DNA of 64,000 nt, taken from the NCBI RefSeq assembly GCF_036621415.1, contig NZ_CP030941.1, positions 4,152,001-4,216,000 on the forward strand. Direction: 5' to 3'. The stretch comes from Nitratireductor thuwali (GTDB lineage: Bacteria > Pseudomonadota > Alphaproteobacteria > Rhizobiales > Rhizobiaceae). Both the position numbers and the translations under genes were made by a program. The notes below the pieces were generated by a model. That model made no database searches, was not told where the DNA came from, and saw nothing but the letters and a program-made list of their open reading frames with translations. Of this stretch, positions 35,872-47,033 are shown piece by piece (the first letter of the stretch is position 1; every line of letters starts with the position of its first letter).

Positions 35872-37401
35872 ATGAAGGAAGTTCTCAAGGAACTGGAGCG
35901 CCGCCGGGAAGCCGCACGCGCCGGAGGCGGCCCGAAGAAGATCGAGCGGCAGCACGCCAAGGGAAAGCTGACGGCGCGCGAGCGGATCGAGGTCTTTCTT
36001 GACGAAGGTTCCTTCGAGGAGTTCGACATGTTCGTCGAACACCGGTCCGTCGACTTCGGCATGGACGAGGCCAAGATCTATGGCGACGGCGTCGTCACGG
36101 GCTGGGGCACGGTCAACGGCCGCACCGTCTTCGTATTCGCCAAGGACTTTACGGTGTTCGGCGGCTCGCTGTCGGAAGCCCACGCCGAGAAGGTCATCAA
36201 GGTCCAGGAGATGGCGCTGAAGAACCGCGCCCCGGTCATCGGCTTCTACGATGCCGGCGGCGCGCGGATCCAGGAAGGCGTTGCCGCCCTCGGCGGCTAT
36301 GCCGAAATCTTCCAGCGAAACGTGCTCGCCTCGGGCGTCATTCCGCAGATCTCGGTGATTATGGGACCATGCGCGGGCGGTGACGTCTATTCGCCGGCGA
36401 TGACCGACTTCATTTTCATGGTTCGCGACACGTCCTACATGTTCGTGACCGGTCCGGAGGTGGTCAAGACGGTGACGAACGAGACCGTCACCGCCGAGCA
36501 GCTGGGTGGCGCGTCGGTTCACACCGTCAAATCCTCCATTGCCGACGGCGCCTATGACAACGACATCGAGGCGCTTTTGCAGATGCGCCGGCTCATCGAC
36601 TTCCTCCCCTCGTCCAACACGTCAGAACTGCCGGAGATCGATTTCCACGGCGAACCCCAGGACAATCCCGCCCTCGACCGCCTGATACCGGCCAACGCGA
36701 ACAAGCCGTACGACATCAAGGAACTGATCTTGAAGACGGTCGACGAGCGCGACTTTTTCGAGATCCAGGAAGCCTTTGCCCGCAATATCGTCACCGGCTT
36801 CGGCCGCGTCGAGGGGCGGACGGTCGGCATCGTCGCCAATCAGCCCATGGTGCTGGCCGGCGTTCTGGATTCGGACGCTTCCCGGAAAGCGGCCCGCTTC
36901 GTGCGCTTTTGCGACTGCTTCTCGATACCCGTCGTCACATTCGTCGACGTTCCGGGCTTCCTGCCGGGCACGGCACAGGAGTATGGAGGTCTGATCAAGC
37001 ACGGCGCGAAGCTTCTCTTCGCCTATGCCGAGGCGACCGTTCCGAAGATCACCGTCATCACCCGCAAAGCGTTCGGCGGCGCCTATGACGTGATGGCGTC
37101 AAAGCACCTGCGCGGCGACATCAACTACGCCTGGCCGACGGCCCAGATCGCCGTGATGGGCGCCAAGGGCGCGGTCGAGATCATTTTCCGCAAGGATATA
37201 GACGACCCGGAAAAGATCGCCGCGCATACGAAGATGTATGAGGACCGGTTCCTGTCGCCTTTCGTCGCGGCCGAGCGCGGCTACGTGGACGAAGTCATCA
37301 TGCCGCATTCGACCCGCCGCCGTGTTGCGCGTGCACTGCGCATGCTGCGCAACAAGGAACTGTCCAACCCCTGGAAGAAGCACGACAACATCCCCTTGTG
37401 A
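35872..37401 (+). CDS. pccB: Propionyl-CoA carboxylase beta subunit
   Basis: The carboxyltransferase subunit converts propionyl-CoA to methylmalonyl-CoA with biotin supplied by PccA. The 509-residue protein shows [34 protein letters not shown] (acyl-CoA oxyanion hole), [20 protein letters not shown] and [15 protein letters not shown] (biotin site). GGGGAGG lies just before the ATG. A pccA gene does not follow in the window; in several relatives it is close by, so the enzyme depends on a distant subunit gene here. Confidence 0.95.
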   Translation: MKEVLKELERRREAARAGGGPKKIERQHAKGKLTARERIEVFLDEGSFEEFDMFVEHRSVDFGMDEAKIYGDGVVTGWGTVNGRTVFVFAKDFTVFGGSLSEAHAEKVIKVQEMALKNRAPVIGFYDAGGARIQEGVAALGGYAEIFQRNVLASGVIPQISVIMGPCAGGDVYSPAMTDFIFMVRDTSYMFVTGPEVVKTVTNETVTAEQLGGASVHTVKSSIADGAYDNDIEALLQMRRLIDFLPSSNTSELPEIDFHGEPQDNPALDRLIPANANKPYDIKELILKTVDERDFFEIQEAFARNIVTGFGRVEGRTVGIVANQPMVLAGVLDSDASRKAARFVRFCDCFSIPVVTFVDVPGFLPGTAQEYGGLIKHGAKLLFAYAEATVPKITVITRKAFGGAYDVMASKHLRGDINYAWPTAQIAVMGAKGAVEIIFRKDIDDPEKIAAHTKMYEDRFLSPFVAAERGYVDEVIMPHSTRRRVARALRMLRNKELSNPWKKHDNIPL

Positions 37402-37440
37402 CGGTCTGCGGCCGCACCTCAACGTTCCGGCAGGCGGCGC

Positions 37441-37782
37441 TCAGAACATGCGCGGCGGCACGAACAGGCAGATGGTTCTCGACGTTTCCAGTCCGGCCAC
37501 CGTGCACAGATGGAAAACCCCGTCGGGGGATTGGCGCACCCGCCGGTCGGAATAGGCCACCACCTCGCCCGTTCTCCTGAGCACATAGCCCTCGGGCCGT
37601 TCGAGCACCGCCGATTGCGGGATCTCGCGGCAGTCCCTGTCCGAGCAGCAAGCGTAGGGATATGTCCAGCCGGACCTTGCCTCGTGCGCCTGGGCGGCGG
37701 TCGCAAGCAGTAGAGCCCCGGTCGCGGCAGAAATCACCGCCGGTACGGAGCGCGGAAGGATATAAGAGCAAAAGCCGTTCAT
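37441..37782 (-). CDS. Small Cys-rich secreted protein of unknown function
   Basis: A 113-residue protein with a signal peptide (about 1-33, ending AAQAHEARSG) and a mature part with the motif WTYPYACCSDRDCREIPQSA and later FHLCTVAG and RTICLFVPP. Five cysteines suggest disulfides or metal binding. ATG 37782 with GAGG six bases upstream is preferred over an upstream Met. I do not recognise a named domain. It faces pccB tail to tail with 39 bp between. Confidence 0.7.
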   Translation of the reverse strand: MNGFCSYILPRSVPAVISAATGALLLATAAQAHEARSGWTYPYACCSDRDCREIPQSAVLERPEGYVLRRTGEVVAYSDRRVRQSPDGVFHLCTVAGLETSRTICLFVPPRMF

Positions 37783-38001
37783 GGCCAGCCTCGAGGTTTG
37801 TCCTCCCACCCCATATCGTCAACCCGACAAGGTTAACGGAACACTAATATTCAGAAGTAGCGCAGGACGGCCGTTTGCCAACCGCCAGGCATCATTGACA
37901 TTTGCCTGCCGCCGGTGTCGTTTGGCCGCGATTGGGCGGACGTCGGCGTATCCTGGGACGGGAGCGCACCCGCTGATAAAAGCGCAGGACGGCACGAACT
38001 C

Positions 38002-39306
38002 ATGGCAAAGACCGATATCGCACGCCGGGTCTACAATCACACCTGGAAGCTTGATCCGATCTGTCGCAGCCTGCTCGACACGGATTTCTACAAGCTCCTG
38101 ATGCTGCAGATGATCTGGGGCCTCTACCCGCATGTGGACGCGACCTTCTCGCTCATCAACCGCAACAAGAAGGTTTTGCTCGCCGAGGAGATCGACGAGC
38201 AGGAACTGCGCGAACAACTGGACCACGCCCGTCAGATCCGCTTCACCAAGAAGGAGATGATCTGGCTGGCCGGCAATACGTTTTACGGCCGAAAGCAGAT
38301 ATTTCAGCCTGAGTTCCTGGCTTGGCTGGCCGATTTCCGCCTGCCCGAGTACGAACTGCACCGCAAGGACGGGCAATATGAGCTGGAATTCCATGGCCGC
38401 TGGATGGAAACCACCATGTGGGAAATCCCGGCCCTGGCCATCATAAACGAATTGCGCTCGCGCGCGGCCATGCGCAGCCTCGGCCCGTTCGAGCTCGACG
38501 TGCTCTACGCCCGCGCCAAGGCCAAGGTATGGTCGAAGGTGGAGCGGCTGAGGAAAATCCCGGACATCCGCATTTCGGACTTCGGCACGAGACGCCGCCA
38601 TTCCTTCCTCTGGCAGCGCTGGTGCGTGGAGGCTTTGAAGGAGGGCATCGGCGAATCCCTGACCGGCACCTCCAACGTGCTCATCGCCATGGATACAGAC
38701 CTGGAAGCACTGGGCACCAACGCCCACGAACTGCCGATGGTTCTGGCCGCCCTTGCGGAAAGCGACGAGGAGCTCAAAGCCGCGCCCTACAAGGTGTTGC
38801 AGGACTGGCAGAGCTATTACGGCGGCAATCTGCTGATCGTCCTGCCCGATTCCTTCGGCACCGAATCGTTTCTGCGCTCGGCGCCGGGCTGGATCGCCGA
38901 CTGGACCGGCTTCCGCCCCGACAGCGCCCCGCCCATCGAGGGCGGCGAGCGGATCATCTCCTGGTGGCAGGAGCACGGCAAGGACCCGCGGGACAAGCTG
39001 CTCATCTTCTCCGACGGCCTCGACGTCGACACGATCGAAAGGACCTACCGCCACTTCGAAGGGCGCGTGCGCATGGCTTTCGGCTGGGGCACCAATCTGA
39101 CCAACGACTTCGAGGATTGCGCGCCCGACGAGATCGGCAGCCTCAAGGCGATCTCCGTCGTCTGCAAGGTGAGCGAGGCCAATGGCAGGCCGGCGGTCAA
39201 GCTTTCGGACAATCCGGAAAAGGCAACGGGAGACCCGAAGGAGATAGAGCGCTATCTGCGGGTGTTCGGCAGCGCGAACAGGGTGCGCCAGCCGGTGAGC
39301 GTCTAA
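38002..39306 (+). CDS. pncB: Nicotinate phosphoribosyltransferase
   Basis: PncB makes nicotinate mononucleotide from nicotinate and PRPP in the NAD salvage pathway. The 434-residue protein shows [40 protein letters not shown], the [15 protein letters not shown] region with the phosphorylatable His, [10 protein letters not shown], and [19 protein letters not shown]. Start ATG 38002; the frame is open 29 codons upstream without support. It overlaps the convergent MerR gene by 4 bp. Confidence 0.96.
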   Translation: MAKTDIARRVYNHTWKLDPICRSLLDTDFYKLLMLQMIWGLYPHVDATFSLINRNKKVLLAEEIDEQELREQLDHARQIRFTKKEMIWLAGNTFYGRKQIFQPEFLAWLADFRLPEYELHRKDGQYELEFHGRWMETTMWEIPALAIINELRSRAAMRSLGPFELDVLYARAKAKVWSKVERLRKIPDIRISDFGTRRRHSFLWQRWCVEALKEGIGESLTGTSNVLIAMDTDLEALGTNAHELPMVLAALAESDEELKAAPYKVLQDWQSYYGGNLLIVLPDSFGTESFLRSAPGWIADWTGFRPDSAPPIEGGERIISWWQEHGKDPRDKLLIFSDGLDVDTIERTYRHFEGRVRMAFGWGTNLTNDFEDCAPDEIGSLKAISVVCKVSEANGRPAVKLSDNPEKATGDPKEIERYLRVFGSANRVRQPVSV

Positions 39307-39728
39307 GGGGCTAGCCTTTTCCTGGGCACAGGCCGCCCGCGGCGGCTTCCTATGTGCAGCAGCCGGCGGAATGTCGGGCACTCCATATGAGACGGCGCCG
39401 GACAGTTTGCGACGTGCCGGAGCGCGTTGCGCAACTTCGTAAGGTCTCTAATTTGCCGATCGATCTCATCCGCACGGGCGCGAATCTCGGGCCGCGGCAG
39501 ATCCGGCTGGCCGTCGGCACCGAACATTCCACGAATGTCGTCCAGCGAAAACCCGGCTGACCGGCCGAGCTGGATCAGCGAAAGCTGCAGGATCGTCTGC
39601 GAGTCGAACTGCCGTCGCAGCCCCTTCCGTCCAATCGACGCGATGAGCCCGATCTCCTCGTAATAGCGCAGCGCAGACGGCGAAAGGCCGGTTTGCGCAG
39701 CCACCTCGCCGATATCGATCATCCTCAT
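39303..39728 (-). CDS. MerR family regulator without Fe-S ligands
   Basis: A 141-residue MerR-type activator with the winged-helix N-terminus ([20 protein letters not shown]), a dimerisation helix, and a C-terminus with only two nearby cysteines ([17 protein letters not shown]). SoxR proteins have a CxxCxC cluster here, so this one probably does not hold a [2Fe-2S] centre although its DNA helix and operator look SoxR-like. It is divergent from the MFS gene with the operator between, and so likely controls that gene and itself. Starts at 39728 and 39722 are both possible. Confidence 0.85.
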   Translation of the reverse strand: MRMIDIGEVAAQTGLSPSALRYYEEIGLIASIGRKGLRRQFDSQTILQLSLIQLGRSAGFSLDDIRGMFGADGQPDLPRPEIRARADEIDRQIRDLTKLRNALRHVANCPAPSHMECPTFRRLLHIGSRRGRPVPRKRLAP

Positions 39729-39739
39729 GATTTAGCCTA

Positions 39740-39770
39740 TTGACCTCAAGTTGGCTTGAGTTCGTAGCAT
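39740..39770 (+). promoter_or_regulatory. MerR/SoxR-type promoter with 19-bp spacer
   Basis: TTGACC (39740-39745) and TAGCAT (39765-39770) are 19 bp apart, the overlong spacing typical of MerR-activated promoters. The spacer contains CTCAAG-TTGG-CTTGAG (39745-39760), a perfect dyad that closely resembles the SoxR box core CCTCAAGTTAACTTGAGG. It lies about 38 bp before the MFS start. Confidence 0.8.
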
Positions 39771-39807
39771 GCTCTTCCTGCCTGAAATCTGCAAGAGGAA
39801 GCATGCT

Positions 39808-41025
39808 ATGTCGTCCGAAATGGCCATGGATCGTGGTGCCGCGTTGCGTGATCCGCGAGCGCTCGCCCTGTTGTTCGCCGCCTCGCTGACCACCATGGCC
39901 AACGCTACGATCAGCCCTGCACTGGCCGGGCTTTCGGAGTTGTTCGCCGGCCATCCCAATGCGCGGTTTATGACCACGCTGCTGGTTCCTGCCCCGTCCC
40001 TTGCCGTCATCTTCTGCGCGCCGCTCGCCGGAATGGCGGTGGATCGTTTCGGTCGGCGCTGGCTGCTGCTGATCGGCATCCTGCTGTTCGCCGTTACCGG
40101 CAGTGCTGGCCTCTACCTTCCCGATCTGACGTTGATCCTGATGAGCAGATTGGCGCTCGGTCTCGCGGTGGCGATGATCATGACATCTCAAACCGCGCTC
40201 ATCGGAGACTACTACGAGGGCAGCGCCCTAAAACGTCTCGCAGGTCTCCAGGTTTCGGCGCGGAACTTCGGCGGATTCGCCTTCATCACCCTCGCCGGCT
40301 GGCTTGCCGTGACCTCGCCGCGCTTGCCCTTCGCGGTTTATTTGCTGCCAGTTCTGCTTTTGCCGCTGGTCTGGATGGCTGTTGCAGAGCCGCCCCGTCG
40401 CAGGCGCGCCGCAACGTCGGGACAATCGCTCGCTTCTGTCGGGGAGAAGTGGTTTGGGCCGGTGATGGCGCTGGCGATTCTTCAGATGGGGACGACGGCG
40501 TTGTTCTTTATCATGCCCACACAAGTTCCCTTTCTTCTGGATTCACGCGGCTATGACAGCGCGTCCGGGACGGGTATCGTCCTTGGCGGGCTCACGCTTG
40601 CCGGAGGATTGGCCGCTCTCGCGTATCACCGGGCGAGCGACCGGATCGGCGAAGTCGGCGTTTTTGCTATCGGATATGCGCTAATGGCACTTGGTTTCGG
40701 AGGCATAGCCATAAGCTCGGCGTTTGGGGCAACCCTTGCCGGTGCAGTCTCGATCGGATCGGGTTTCGCCCTCGTGATGCCGAATTTCGTCTCACTGGCT
40801 CTCGCCATTGCCCCGGCGGAACGCCGCGGCGTCATCGGTGGAATCCTCACGACATCGGTCTTCGTCGGCCAGGTAGTCTCGCCATTTGCCACCACACCGA
40901 TGATCAACGCGGTCGGATATGCCGGGACATACACGGCAGCGGCGGGCCTCGTCCTCTGCCTGGCAACGGCCAGCAGCGCGGCCGCGGTGCGGCGGCGCCT
41001 GAAAGGCAGAGTCCCGCAGGCATAG
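39808..41025 (+). CDS. MFS family transporter, MerR-controlled
   Basis: A 405-residue inner-membrane protein with about 12 hydrophobic segments. The MFS signature GMAVDRFGRRW lies in the loop between helices 2 and 3. ATG 39808 (MSSEMAMDRGAALRDPRAL) has AGAGGAAG seven bases upstream; an earlier Met at 39769 falls in the leader. The control by a SoxR-box-type promoter suggests export of a drug or redox-active compound, as in MFS pumps of SoxR regulons, but the substrate is not evident. Confidence 0.88.
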   Translation: MSSEMAMDRGAALRDPRALALLFAASLTTMANATISPALAGLSELFAGHPNARFMTTLLVPAPSLAVIFCAPLAGMAVDRFGRRWLLLIGILLFAVTGSAGLYLPDLTLILMSRLALGLAVAMIMTSQTALIGDYYEGSALKRLAGLQVSARNFGGFAFITLAGWLAVTSPRLPFAVYLLPVLLLPLVWMAVAEPPRRRRAATSGQSLASVGEKWFGPVMALAILQMGTTALFFIMPTQVPFLLDSRGYDSASGTGIVLGGLTLAGGLAALAYHRASDRIGEVGVFAIGYALMALGFGGIAISSAFGATLAGAVSIGSGFALVMPNFVSLALAIAPAERRGVIGGILTTSVFVGQVVSPFATTPMINAVGYAGTYTAAAGLVLCLATASSAAAVRRRLKGRVPQA

Positions 41026-41111
41026 CCGAAGGAGATGCTTGAGCCGCACCGCCGATACCTGACGCTGGGTCCTACTGTGGCGCCGCGATCTCTGATCCGG
41101 TGCTACACACG

Positions 41112-41862
41112 TCACCTGGTTGCGACGAGCCGGTACCCGCAGTCCAGTTCCTCCAGATTGAGCAGATTGGAATAGCGCTGCGCCCATGCTCCGTTCTTCA
41201 AATCTGCCTCAAGCGCTTCTAGCCCTTCGGAAACATCGCCCAACGCCCAGAAGGACGACATGGCAGCGCGGACCCTTTCATCAAGATAGGCCGCGGGGCG
41301 CCGCCAGTAGCCGGCCAGAAAACCGTCTGTGCAGTCATGCGGGATTGGCACGGCCGAAACTTCGACAGGACCAAGCCATTTCTCATAGCTTGCCATTGGG
41401 GGCATTTGCCCTTCATCCAAGGTCACAAGTGCTGGAAAATAGTCTGCAACCCAGAACCCACGGAACGACGGGTCATATGTCAGAAAGACGATCCTGCCCC
41501 GCGTAACGCGGCGCATCTCCATGACGCCCGTTTCCTGATCGGACCAGTGGTGGACGGTCAGAACGGCCATCGAGGCATCGAAAGATTTATCGTCGATCGA
41601 AAGATTTATCGTCGAAGGGCAGGTGTTCTGCACGGCCCTGAATGAGAGTGGCATTTGAAGCAGCGCGCTGCCGCATCATTCTGGCCGAGGGTTCGACGGC
41701 CGTGATCTGCCTGCCGGTGGGCTCGTATGAGCCTGCCCCCGCCCCGACATTCAATACCGTCTGGGCACCACCCAGAGCGGCTTCAATTTGCCGAGCTATT
41801 CTGGGATCGGGCCGGCGCAAGTTGGCGTAGTTCAAACCAATCGTATCGTACAAAGGGTTCAT
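41112..41862 (-). pseudogene. SAM-dependent methyltransferase broken by a 19-bp tandem duplication
   Basis: From ATG 41862 the frame encodes a class I methyltransferase start: MNPLYDTIGLNYANLRRPDP, motif I VLNVGAGAGSYEP, and AEHLPFDDKSFD, then meets TAA. The rest (ASMAVLTVHHWSDQ, VFLTYDPSFRGFW and so on to 41112) is in another frame. The break coincides with a 19-bp tandem duplication at 41578-41615. Removing one copy restores a continuous protein of about 243 residues. Whether the duplication is real or reversible is open; slipped-strand loss would switch the gene back on. It lies 85 bp from the MFS stop, convergent with it. Confidence 0.82.
41578..41615. repeat. Perfect 19-bp tandem duplication in the methyltransferase gene
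   Basis: TCGAAAGATTTATCGTCGA occurs twice head to tail (41578-41596 and 41597-41615). As 19 is not a multiple of three, it shifts the reading frame of the methyltransferase. Confidence 0.95.
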
Positions 41863-41891
41863 GACGCCACCTCTCGATCTAGGTCCTGATC

Positions 41892-44474
41892 CTAGCGGTC
41901 CGATTCAAGCATCTCCTTAACCACTGTCGCCAATTGCTTGAGTGAAAACGGCTTCGGCAGGAAGCCGAACTGCGCGTCGGAAGGCAGGTTCTTGGCGAAG
42001 GCGTCTTCGGCGTAGCCCGAGACGAAGATGAATTTTATGTCGGGCTGCACCTTGCGCAGCTCGCCCAGCAGGGTCGGCCCGTCCATCTCCGGCATGACCA
42101 CGTCGGAGACGACGATATCCACCTTCCCTTCCAGCCTTTCGAAGATTTCCATCGCCTCGGTGCCCGAGCTCGCCTCGTGCACCTCATAGCCGCGCGAGGC
42201 GAGCGCGCGCACGCTGCCCATGCGCACCGCGTCCTCGTCTTCGACCAAAAGAACGCGTGCCGTGCCGGAAAGGTCGCGGTGCTTTTCCTTCTGCTTGGCC
42301 GCGGCACTGGTTGCCGCCTCGGCTGTGGCCTCGATCTCCTTGGCCGCCGGAACGTGGCGCGGCAGGAAGATGCGGAAGGTGGTCCCCTTGCCCTCCTCCG
42401 AATCGCAATAGATGAAGCCGCCCGTCTGCTTGACGATGCCGTAGACCATGGAAAGGCCGAGGCCGGTGCCCTTGCCTACTTCCTTCGTGGTGAAGAAGGG
42501 CTCGAAAATCTTCTTGAGCACCTCGGGCGCGATGCCCGTGCCGGTGTCCGAAACCTCGATAGCGACATAGTCGGCGGCGGCCAGTTCGCGATAGCCGAAG
42601 GCGGCGCACTCATCGGCCGGGATGTTGCGGGTGCGCACGGTCAGCTTGCCGCCTTCGGGCATGGCGTCGCGCGCATTGACGGCCAGGTTGACGATCACCT
42701 GCTCGAACTGCCCGATATCGGCCTTGACCGGCCAAAGATCGCGGCCGTGCTCGACCGAAAGCTTGATGTCGTTGCCGACCAGGCGCGACAGCAGCATGCG
42801 CAAATCCGCCAGCACGTCGATCAGGTTGAGCACCTCCGGCCGGAGCGTCTGCCGCCGCGAGAAGGCGAGCAACTGCCGCACCAGCGAGGCCGCCCGGTTC
42901 GCGTTCTGCTTGATGTTCATGATGTCCGGGAAGGAGGGATCCGACGGACGATGATTGGTCAACAGAAGGTCCGACGCCATGATGATGGCGGTCAGGACAT
43001 TGTTGAAATCATGGGCGATGCCGCCGGCGAGCTGGCCCACCGCCTGCATCTTCTGGCTCTGCGCCATCTGCGCTTCCAGCGCCTTCTGCTCCGTAGTCTC
43101 CACCGCATAGACGATGGCCGCCTCCTCCGCGCCTTCGCCGCCCGCCTGGTCAGCGACGGCGTTGACGTAGAAGCGCATGTGCCGCTCTTCATTGTCGGGC
43201 AGCACGGTGTCTATCGGAGAGATGTCGGCCTGCCGCTGCTTGGCCTTTTCCAGGGCAATGGCGAAGGATTCGCGGTCGCGCTGGTGGATGACCGTGTCCA
43301 GCCGGATGCGGCGGTCGAGCGCGTCGCGGTCGACGGCGGTCGAGAACAGCGAGAGGAAAGGCGCGTTGGTGCGCAGGATGCGACCTTCGGCATCGACGCT
43401 GGCAATGGCCATCGGCGTCGAGTTGAAGAACCGCGTGAAGCGCACCTCCGAAGCCCTGAGATCGGCCGATGCATCCTCGCCCAGCGTGCGGTTGAGAACG
43501 ATCGTACGGGTCGGGCCCGCTGCGCCATCCCTGCTGGCCGTCACGCGGTGCATGAAGCGTACCGGCAGCGCCTCGCCCTGCGCCGTCGACAGGTCGAGGT
43601 CGATGACGGCGTTGCGCGCGGTGCCGTGCTCGGCCTTCACGGCGTTGATCAGCGCCATACCGTCGCCGGCCACGATGTCGGCCAGCGAGAGCCCGCCGGG
43701 AACGAAGCTCGCAAGTTCGATGCCCAGCCATTCGGCCAGCGTCGCGTTGAGATATGTAAGACGCCCCTCGGCATCCGTGGCAAAAAAGCCGGCGGGCGCG
43801 TGGTCGAGGTGGTCGATGGCCTTCTGCAGGTCGAGGAAGAAGCGCTCCTGCTCCGCGCGCTCATCGGAAATATCCACGAGCTGCCACGCCGATAGCGGCT
43901 TACGGTGCCCCGGAACCTTGAAGACCCGCGCCCAGACCCGATACCAGCGCGCGCCCGGCTCCGCGCCGGCCCGGATAGGCCGCGACAGGCGAAATTCGCC
44001 ATCGGCGGGGCGCCCGTCGCGCAGGGCCGCCACGAGATGCTCGATGGTGGGCGCGGCCTCGGCATTGTCCGAAAGCAGCGACTCGACCGTCTTCACATCG
44101 GCCGCCGACGTGGCTCCGGTCAGGTCGGCATAGGCCCGGTTCGCATAGAGAATGCGGCCTTTCACGTCGGTGACGAGGAGGCCTTCCGACATGGAATCCA
44201 CATAGGCCTTCGACAGTTCGTCGCCGGTGGATCGCGGCGCGATCTGGATGAAGCCGATGGCGCTGGCGAAGAGATATCCGACACCGATCATGGCCAGAAT
44301 GCCAAGCACGCCCAGGAGAAAGCTTTGGCCGAGGCGATCCTGGAATATGGCGAAGACGAAGGCCGATCCCGTGAGGACGACAATGAAGATGATCAGCCGC
44401 GTGATGACGCCCGGACGCGACCCCTGGTCGATGATGGGAGCCGTGTCGATCTCGCCGCCCGTTTGCTTGGCCAT
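41892..44474 (-). CDS. cckA: Hybrid sensor histidine kinase CckA
   Basis: CckA phosphorylates ChpT and thereby CtrA and CpdR, the core cell-cycle relay of alphaproteobacteria. The 860-residue protein has two membrane segments near the N-terminus (about 22-80), PAS domains, the HisKA motif [15 protein letters not shown] with His near 487, an HATPase domain ([34 protein letters not shown]) and a C-terminal receiver with Asp near 788 ([13 protein letters not shown]) and [13 protein letters not shown] 44474 is chosen over a frame extending 20 codons further. The FliO-like gene diverges from it, 250 bp apart, as in relatives. Confidence 0.95.
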   Translation of the reverse strand: MAKQTGGEIDTAPIIDQGSRPGVITRLIIFIVVLTGSAFVFAIFQDRLGQSFLLGVLGILAMIGVGYLFASAIGFIQIAPRSTGDELSKAYVDSMSEGLLVTDVKGRILYANRAYADLTGATSAADVKTVESLLSDNAEAAPTIEHLVAALRDGRPADGEFRLSRPIRAGAEPGARWYRVWARVFKVPGHRKPLSAWQLVDISDERAEQERFFLDLQKAIDHLDHAPAGFFATDAEGRLTYLNATLAEWLGIELASFVPGGLSLADIVAGDGMALINAVKAEHGTARNAVIDLDLSTAQGEALPVRFMHRVTASRDGAAGPTRTIVLNRTLGEDASADLRASEVRFTRFFNSTPMAIASVDAEGRILRTNAPFLSLFSTAVDRDALDRRIRLDTVIHQRDRESFAIALEKAKQRQADISPIDTVLPDNEERHMRFYVNAVADQAGGEGAEEAAIVYAVETTEQKALEAQMAQSQKMQAVGQLAGGIAHDFNNVLTAIIMASDLLLTNHRPSDPSFPDIMNIKQNANRAASLVRQLLAFSRRQTLRPEVLNLIDVLADLRMLLSRLVGNDIKLSVEHGRDLWPVKADIGQFEQVIVNLAVNARDAMPEGGKLTVRTRNIPADECAAFGYRELAAADYVAIEVSDTGTGIAPEVLKKIFEPFFTTKEVGKGTGLGLSMVYGIVKQTGGFIYCDSEEGKGTTFRIFLPRHVPAAKEIEATAEAATSAAAKQKEKHRDLSGTARVLLVEDEDAVRMGSVRALASRGYEVHEASSGTEAMEIFERLEGKVDIVVSDVVMPEMDGPTLLGELRKVQPDIKFIFVSGYAEDAFAKNLPSDAQFGFLPKPFSLKQLATVVKEMLESDR

Positions 44475-44721
44475 TCGTTCCCTGCCTGTCGCGCCGACTG
44501 CCAGCGGCTGTTCTCCGGTTCGGTTCCACCGCATATATCAGGGCCGCGATTATGCGCAAGGTTTGCGCCCGGCCATTGCAGATGACGAGCCCCATGGGCG
44601 GGCGCAAAAGGGAGCCGCCGGCGCGATGAGCGGGAACCGGCGGTGGGATGAAAACATTGCCGGTTGCCGCACCCGGCGGCGGCGCATAGTTTGGCGGGAC
44701 TGAAGAAGCATATGGAGCGGC

Positions 44722-45570
44722 ATGATGAGCGATTGGCTGGCAAACTTCGGGGGCGGGCAATATATCTCCGCCTTGCTGTGGACCTTTGCGGCGCTCGTGC
44801 TGCTGGCGGTGGTGCTGGCGCTGGTGAAGCGCTCGCGCGGTGCCGGATCCGGCACGTTCATCTCCGGTGGCCGCAACCGCGCGCCGCGCCTGGCCGTCGT
44901 GGACGCCACCGCGGTCGACAGCCAGCGCCGGCTGGTGCTCGTAAGGCGCGATGACGTGGAGCACCTGATCCTGATCGGCGGGCCGACGGATGTCGTCATC
45001 GAGCCGGCAATCGGCCGGTCGGCGCAAAGGCCGCTGGCGGCGCCCGTGGAATCGCCAGCCCGTCCGGCACGACCCGCCGCCCGCCCGGCGCCGCCGGTCC
45101 CCCAGCCCGCGGGGCGCCGCTCCGGAGCCGCCGGAACCGCTCGACCCCAAGCGCCGGAACCGCGGGTCGCCGAGCCGGCAGCAGCGGCTGGCTTCGCCGC
45201 CAGCCATGCAGGCAGGCAGGCAAATGCCGATCCCGCTGCCGATACCCCGGCGCATGACTTGTCCCGCGACGGGTCCCGACAGGCTGAACCCGCGCCCCGC
45301 CCATCGTGGCAGCCGGCGCCCGAGGCCCGCCCGGAGCCGTCCGAGCCCACTCGCGAAGGCCACGAGCAGCGGCCGCAGCCGGCACAGCACGCCGCCCTGG
45401 CGGCAGAGCGCGAGACGGCGCTGCTGGAGGAGATCGACCTGTCGATCGATGAAATGGATCATCGCCCGGTGCGCCAGGAGCCGCCGCAACAGCCGGACGA
45501 GATGTCGATCGAAGACGAGATGAGCCGCCTGCTCGACGATCTGGCCGACGACCGCAGGAAGGACAGCTGA
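44722..45570 (+). CDS. fliO: FliO-like flagellar biosynthesis membrane protein
   Basis: A 282-residue protein with one membrane helix (about 14-36, ALLWTFAALVLLAVVLALVK), then the FliO-like region NRAPRLAVVDATAVDSQRRL, VLVRRDDVEHLILIGGPTDV. FliO helps build the flagellar export gate. The C-terminal 190 residues are an Ala/Pro/Arg-rich tail ending DEMSIEDEMSRLLDDLADD. ATG 44722 or 44725 could start it. No other flagellar genes are in the window; the name rests on the short conserved segment and on the position beside cckA. It is convergent with glmU. Confidence 0.75.
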   Translation: MMSDWLANFGGGQYISALLWTFAALVLLAVVLALVKRSRGAGSGTFISGGRNRAPRLAVVDATAVDSQRRLVLVRRDDVEHLILIGGPTDVVIEPAIGRSAQRPLAAPVESPARPARPAARPAPPVPQPAGRRSGAAGTARPQAPEPRVAEPAAAAGFAASHAGRQANADPAADTPAHDLSRDGSRQAEPAPRPSWQPAPEARPEPSEPTREGHEQRPQPAQHAALAAERETALLEEIDLSIDEMDHRPVRQEPPQQPDEMSIEDEMSRLLDDLADDRRKDS

Positions 45571-45596
45571 CCTGTTGCGCCGGCCTCGCTGAACGA

Positions 45597-46961
45597 TCAG
45601 CCCTTCTTCTTCGCCCGTGCCATCCGCTCGCGCAGTTGCTTGCCTCGGCCTTCCCGCGTGACCTGCCGCGCGCGGCCGAAAGCCAGCGCGTCGTCCGGCA
45701 CGTCGTCCGTGACCACGCTGCCGGCGGCCACATAGGCGCCTGCACCTACCTTGAGCGGTGCGACCAGTGACGAATTGGTGCCGATGAAGACGTCCGCGCC
45801 GATCTCGGTCAGGTGCTTGTTCACGCCGTCATAGTTGCAGGTGATCGTCCCGGCGCCGATATTCGAGCCGCAGCCTATGACCGCATCGCCGATATAGGAC
45901 AGATGCGGCACCTTGGCGCCCGGCTCGATCCGCGCCTTCTTGATCTCGCAAAACGTGCCCACCTTGGCCTTTTCCAGAACCATCGACCCTCCGCGAAGCC
46001 TGGCAAAGGGGCCGATCTTGGCGCCGGCCGCGATTTGCGAATCCTCGATATGGCAGAAGCCATGGATGGTGGCGCCGCCGGCGACCTTGACGCCGGGACC
46101 GAAGACGACATTCGGCTCCACCAGCGTATCGGCCCCTATCTCCGTGTCATGGGAGAAGAAAACGGTCTCCGGCGCGACGAGGGTGACGCCGGAAAGCATC
46201 GATTGGAGGCGCTTGCGCCTTTGCCAGATGGCCTCGGCCTCCGCCAGTTCCGCGCGGTTGTTGACGCCGAGCGCATTCTCGAACGACGCTTCGACCGCCT
46301 TCACCGACAGGCCCAGGCCATGCGCGATCTCGACGATGTCGGTCAGATAGAACTCGCCCTTGGCATTGTCGTTGCCGACGGCATCCAGGAGCGGCAGTGC
46401 GTGCTCGCCGGCGATCGCCATGATGCCGCTGTTGCAAAAACCGATCTTCCTCTCCGCTTCCGTGCAGTCCTTCTCCTCGCGAATGGCTATGAGCCGCCCG
46501 TCGTTCTCGACCAGACGTCCATAGCCGGTCGGAACCGGCGGCCGGAAACCGAGCACGGCCACCGCCGCGCCGGCCGCCAGCCTGGCGCGCGCGTCCATGA
46601 GCACCTCGGGCTGAAGCAGCGGGTGGTCGCCGAAGACGACGAGCACGTCGTCATAGCCGCGGGCGATCGCCTGGCGCGCCGCCAGCACCGCATGGGCCGT
46701 GCCGAGGCGTTCCCGCTGCACGAAGACCTCCGGCGACCGGCCGGAGGCGCCAGCCTGAAGTTCGACCGCCGCCCGCACCTCCTCGGCGCCATGGCCGATG
46801 ACGACAGCCTCGCCATTGGCGCCGGCCTGGCGCGCGGCAGCAAGCACATGGCCGATCATGGGCAGCCGGCCCACCTCGTGCAGAACCTTCGGCAATGAAC
46901 TCTTCATGCGCGTTCCCTCGCCGGCGGCAAGGATGACGGCAAGGCAGCTTCTCTCGCTCAT
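45597..46961 (-). CDS. glmU: Bifunctional GlmU (uridylyltransferase/acetyltransferase)
   Basis: GlmU acetylates glucosamine-1-phosphate and then forms UDP-GlcNAc. The 454-residue protein starts [20 protein letters not shown] with the pyrophosphorylase loop and [16 protein letters not shown], followed by [14 protein letters not shown] and a left-handed beta-helix ([37 protein letters not shown]). The C-terminal tail is basic. ATG 46961 is used; 19 extra codons upstream are unsupported. It works with GlmS elsewhere in the window. Confidence 0.96.
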   Translation of the reverse strand: MSERSCLAVILAAGEGTRMKSSLPKVLHEVGRLPMIGHVLAAARQAGANGEAVVIGHGAEEVRAAVELQAGASGRSPEVFVQRERLGTAHAVLAARQAIARGYDDVLVVFGDHPLLQPEVLMDARARLAAGAAVAVLGFRPPVPTGYGRLVENDGRLIAIREEKDCTEAERKIGFCNSGIMAIAGEHALPLLDAVGNDNAKGEFYLTDIVEIAHGLGLSVKAVEASFENALGVNNRAELAEAEAIWQRRKRLQSMLSGVTLVAPETVFFSHDTEIGADTLVEPNVVFGPGVKVAGGATIHGFCHIEDSQIAAGAKIGPFARLRGGSMVLEKAKVGTFCEIKKARIEPGAKVPHLSYIGDAVIGCGSNIGAGTITCNYDGVNKHLTEIGADVFIGTNSSLVAPLKVGAGAYVAAGSVVTDDVPDDALAFGRARQVTREGRGKQLRERMARAKKKG

Positions 46962-47033
46962 CGGATGGCCCTCGATTCCTTCATGGCCGATCTGTAGCAC
47001 CCCGCGCCGGCGCGTCAAACGGCCCGAAAGCGC

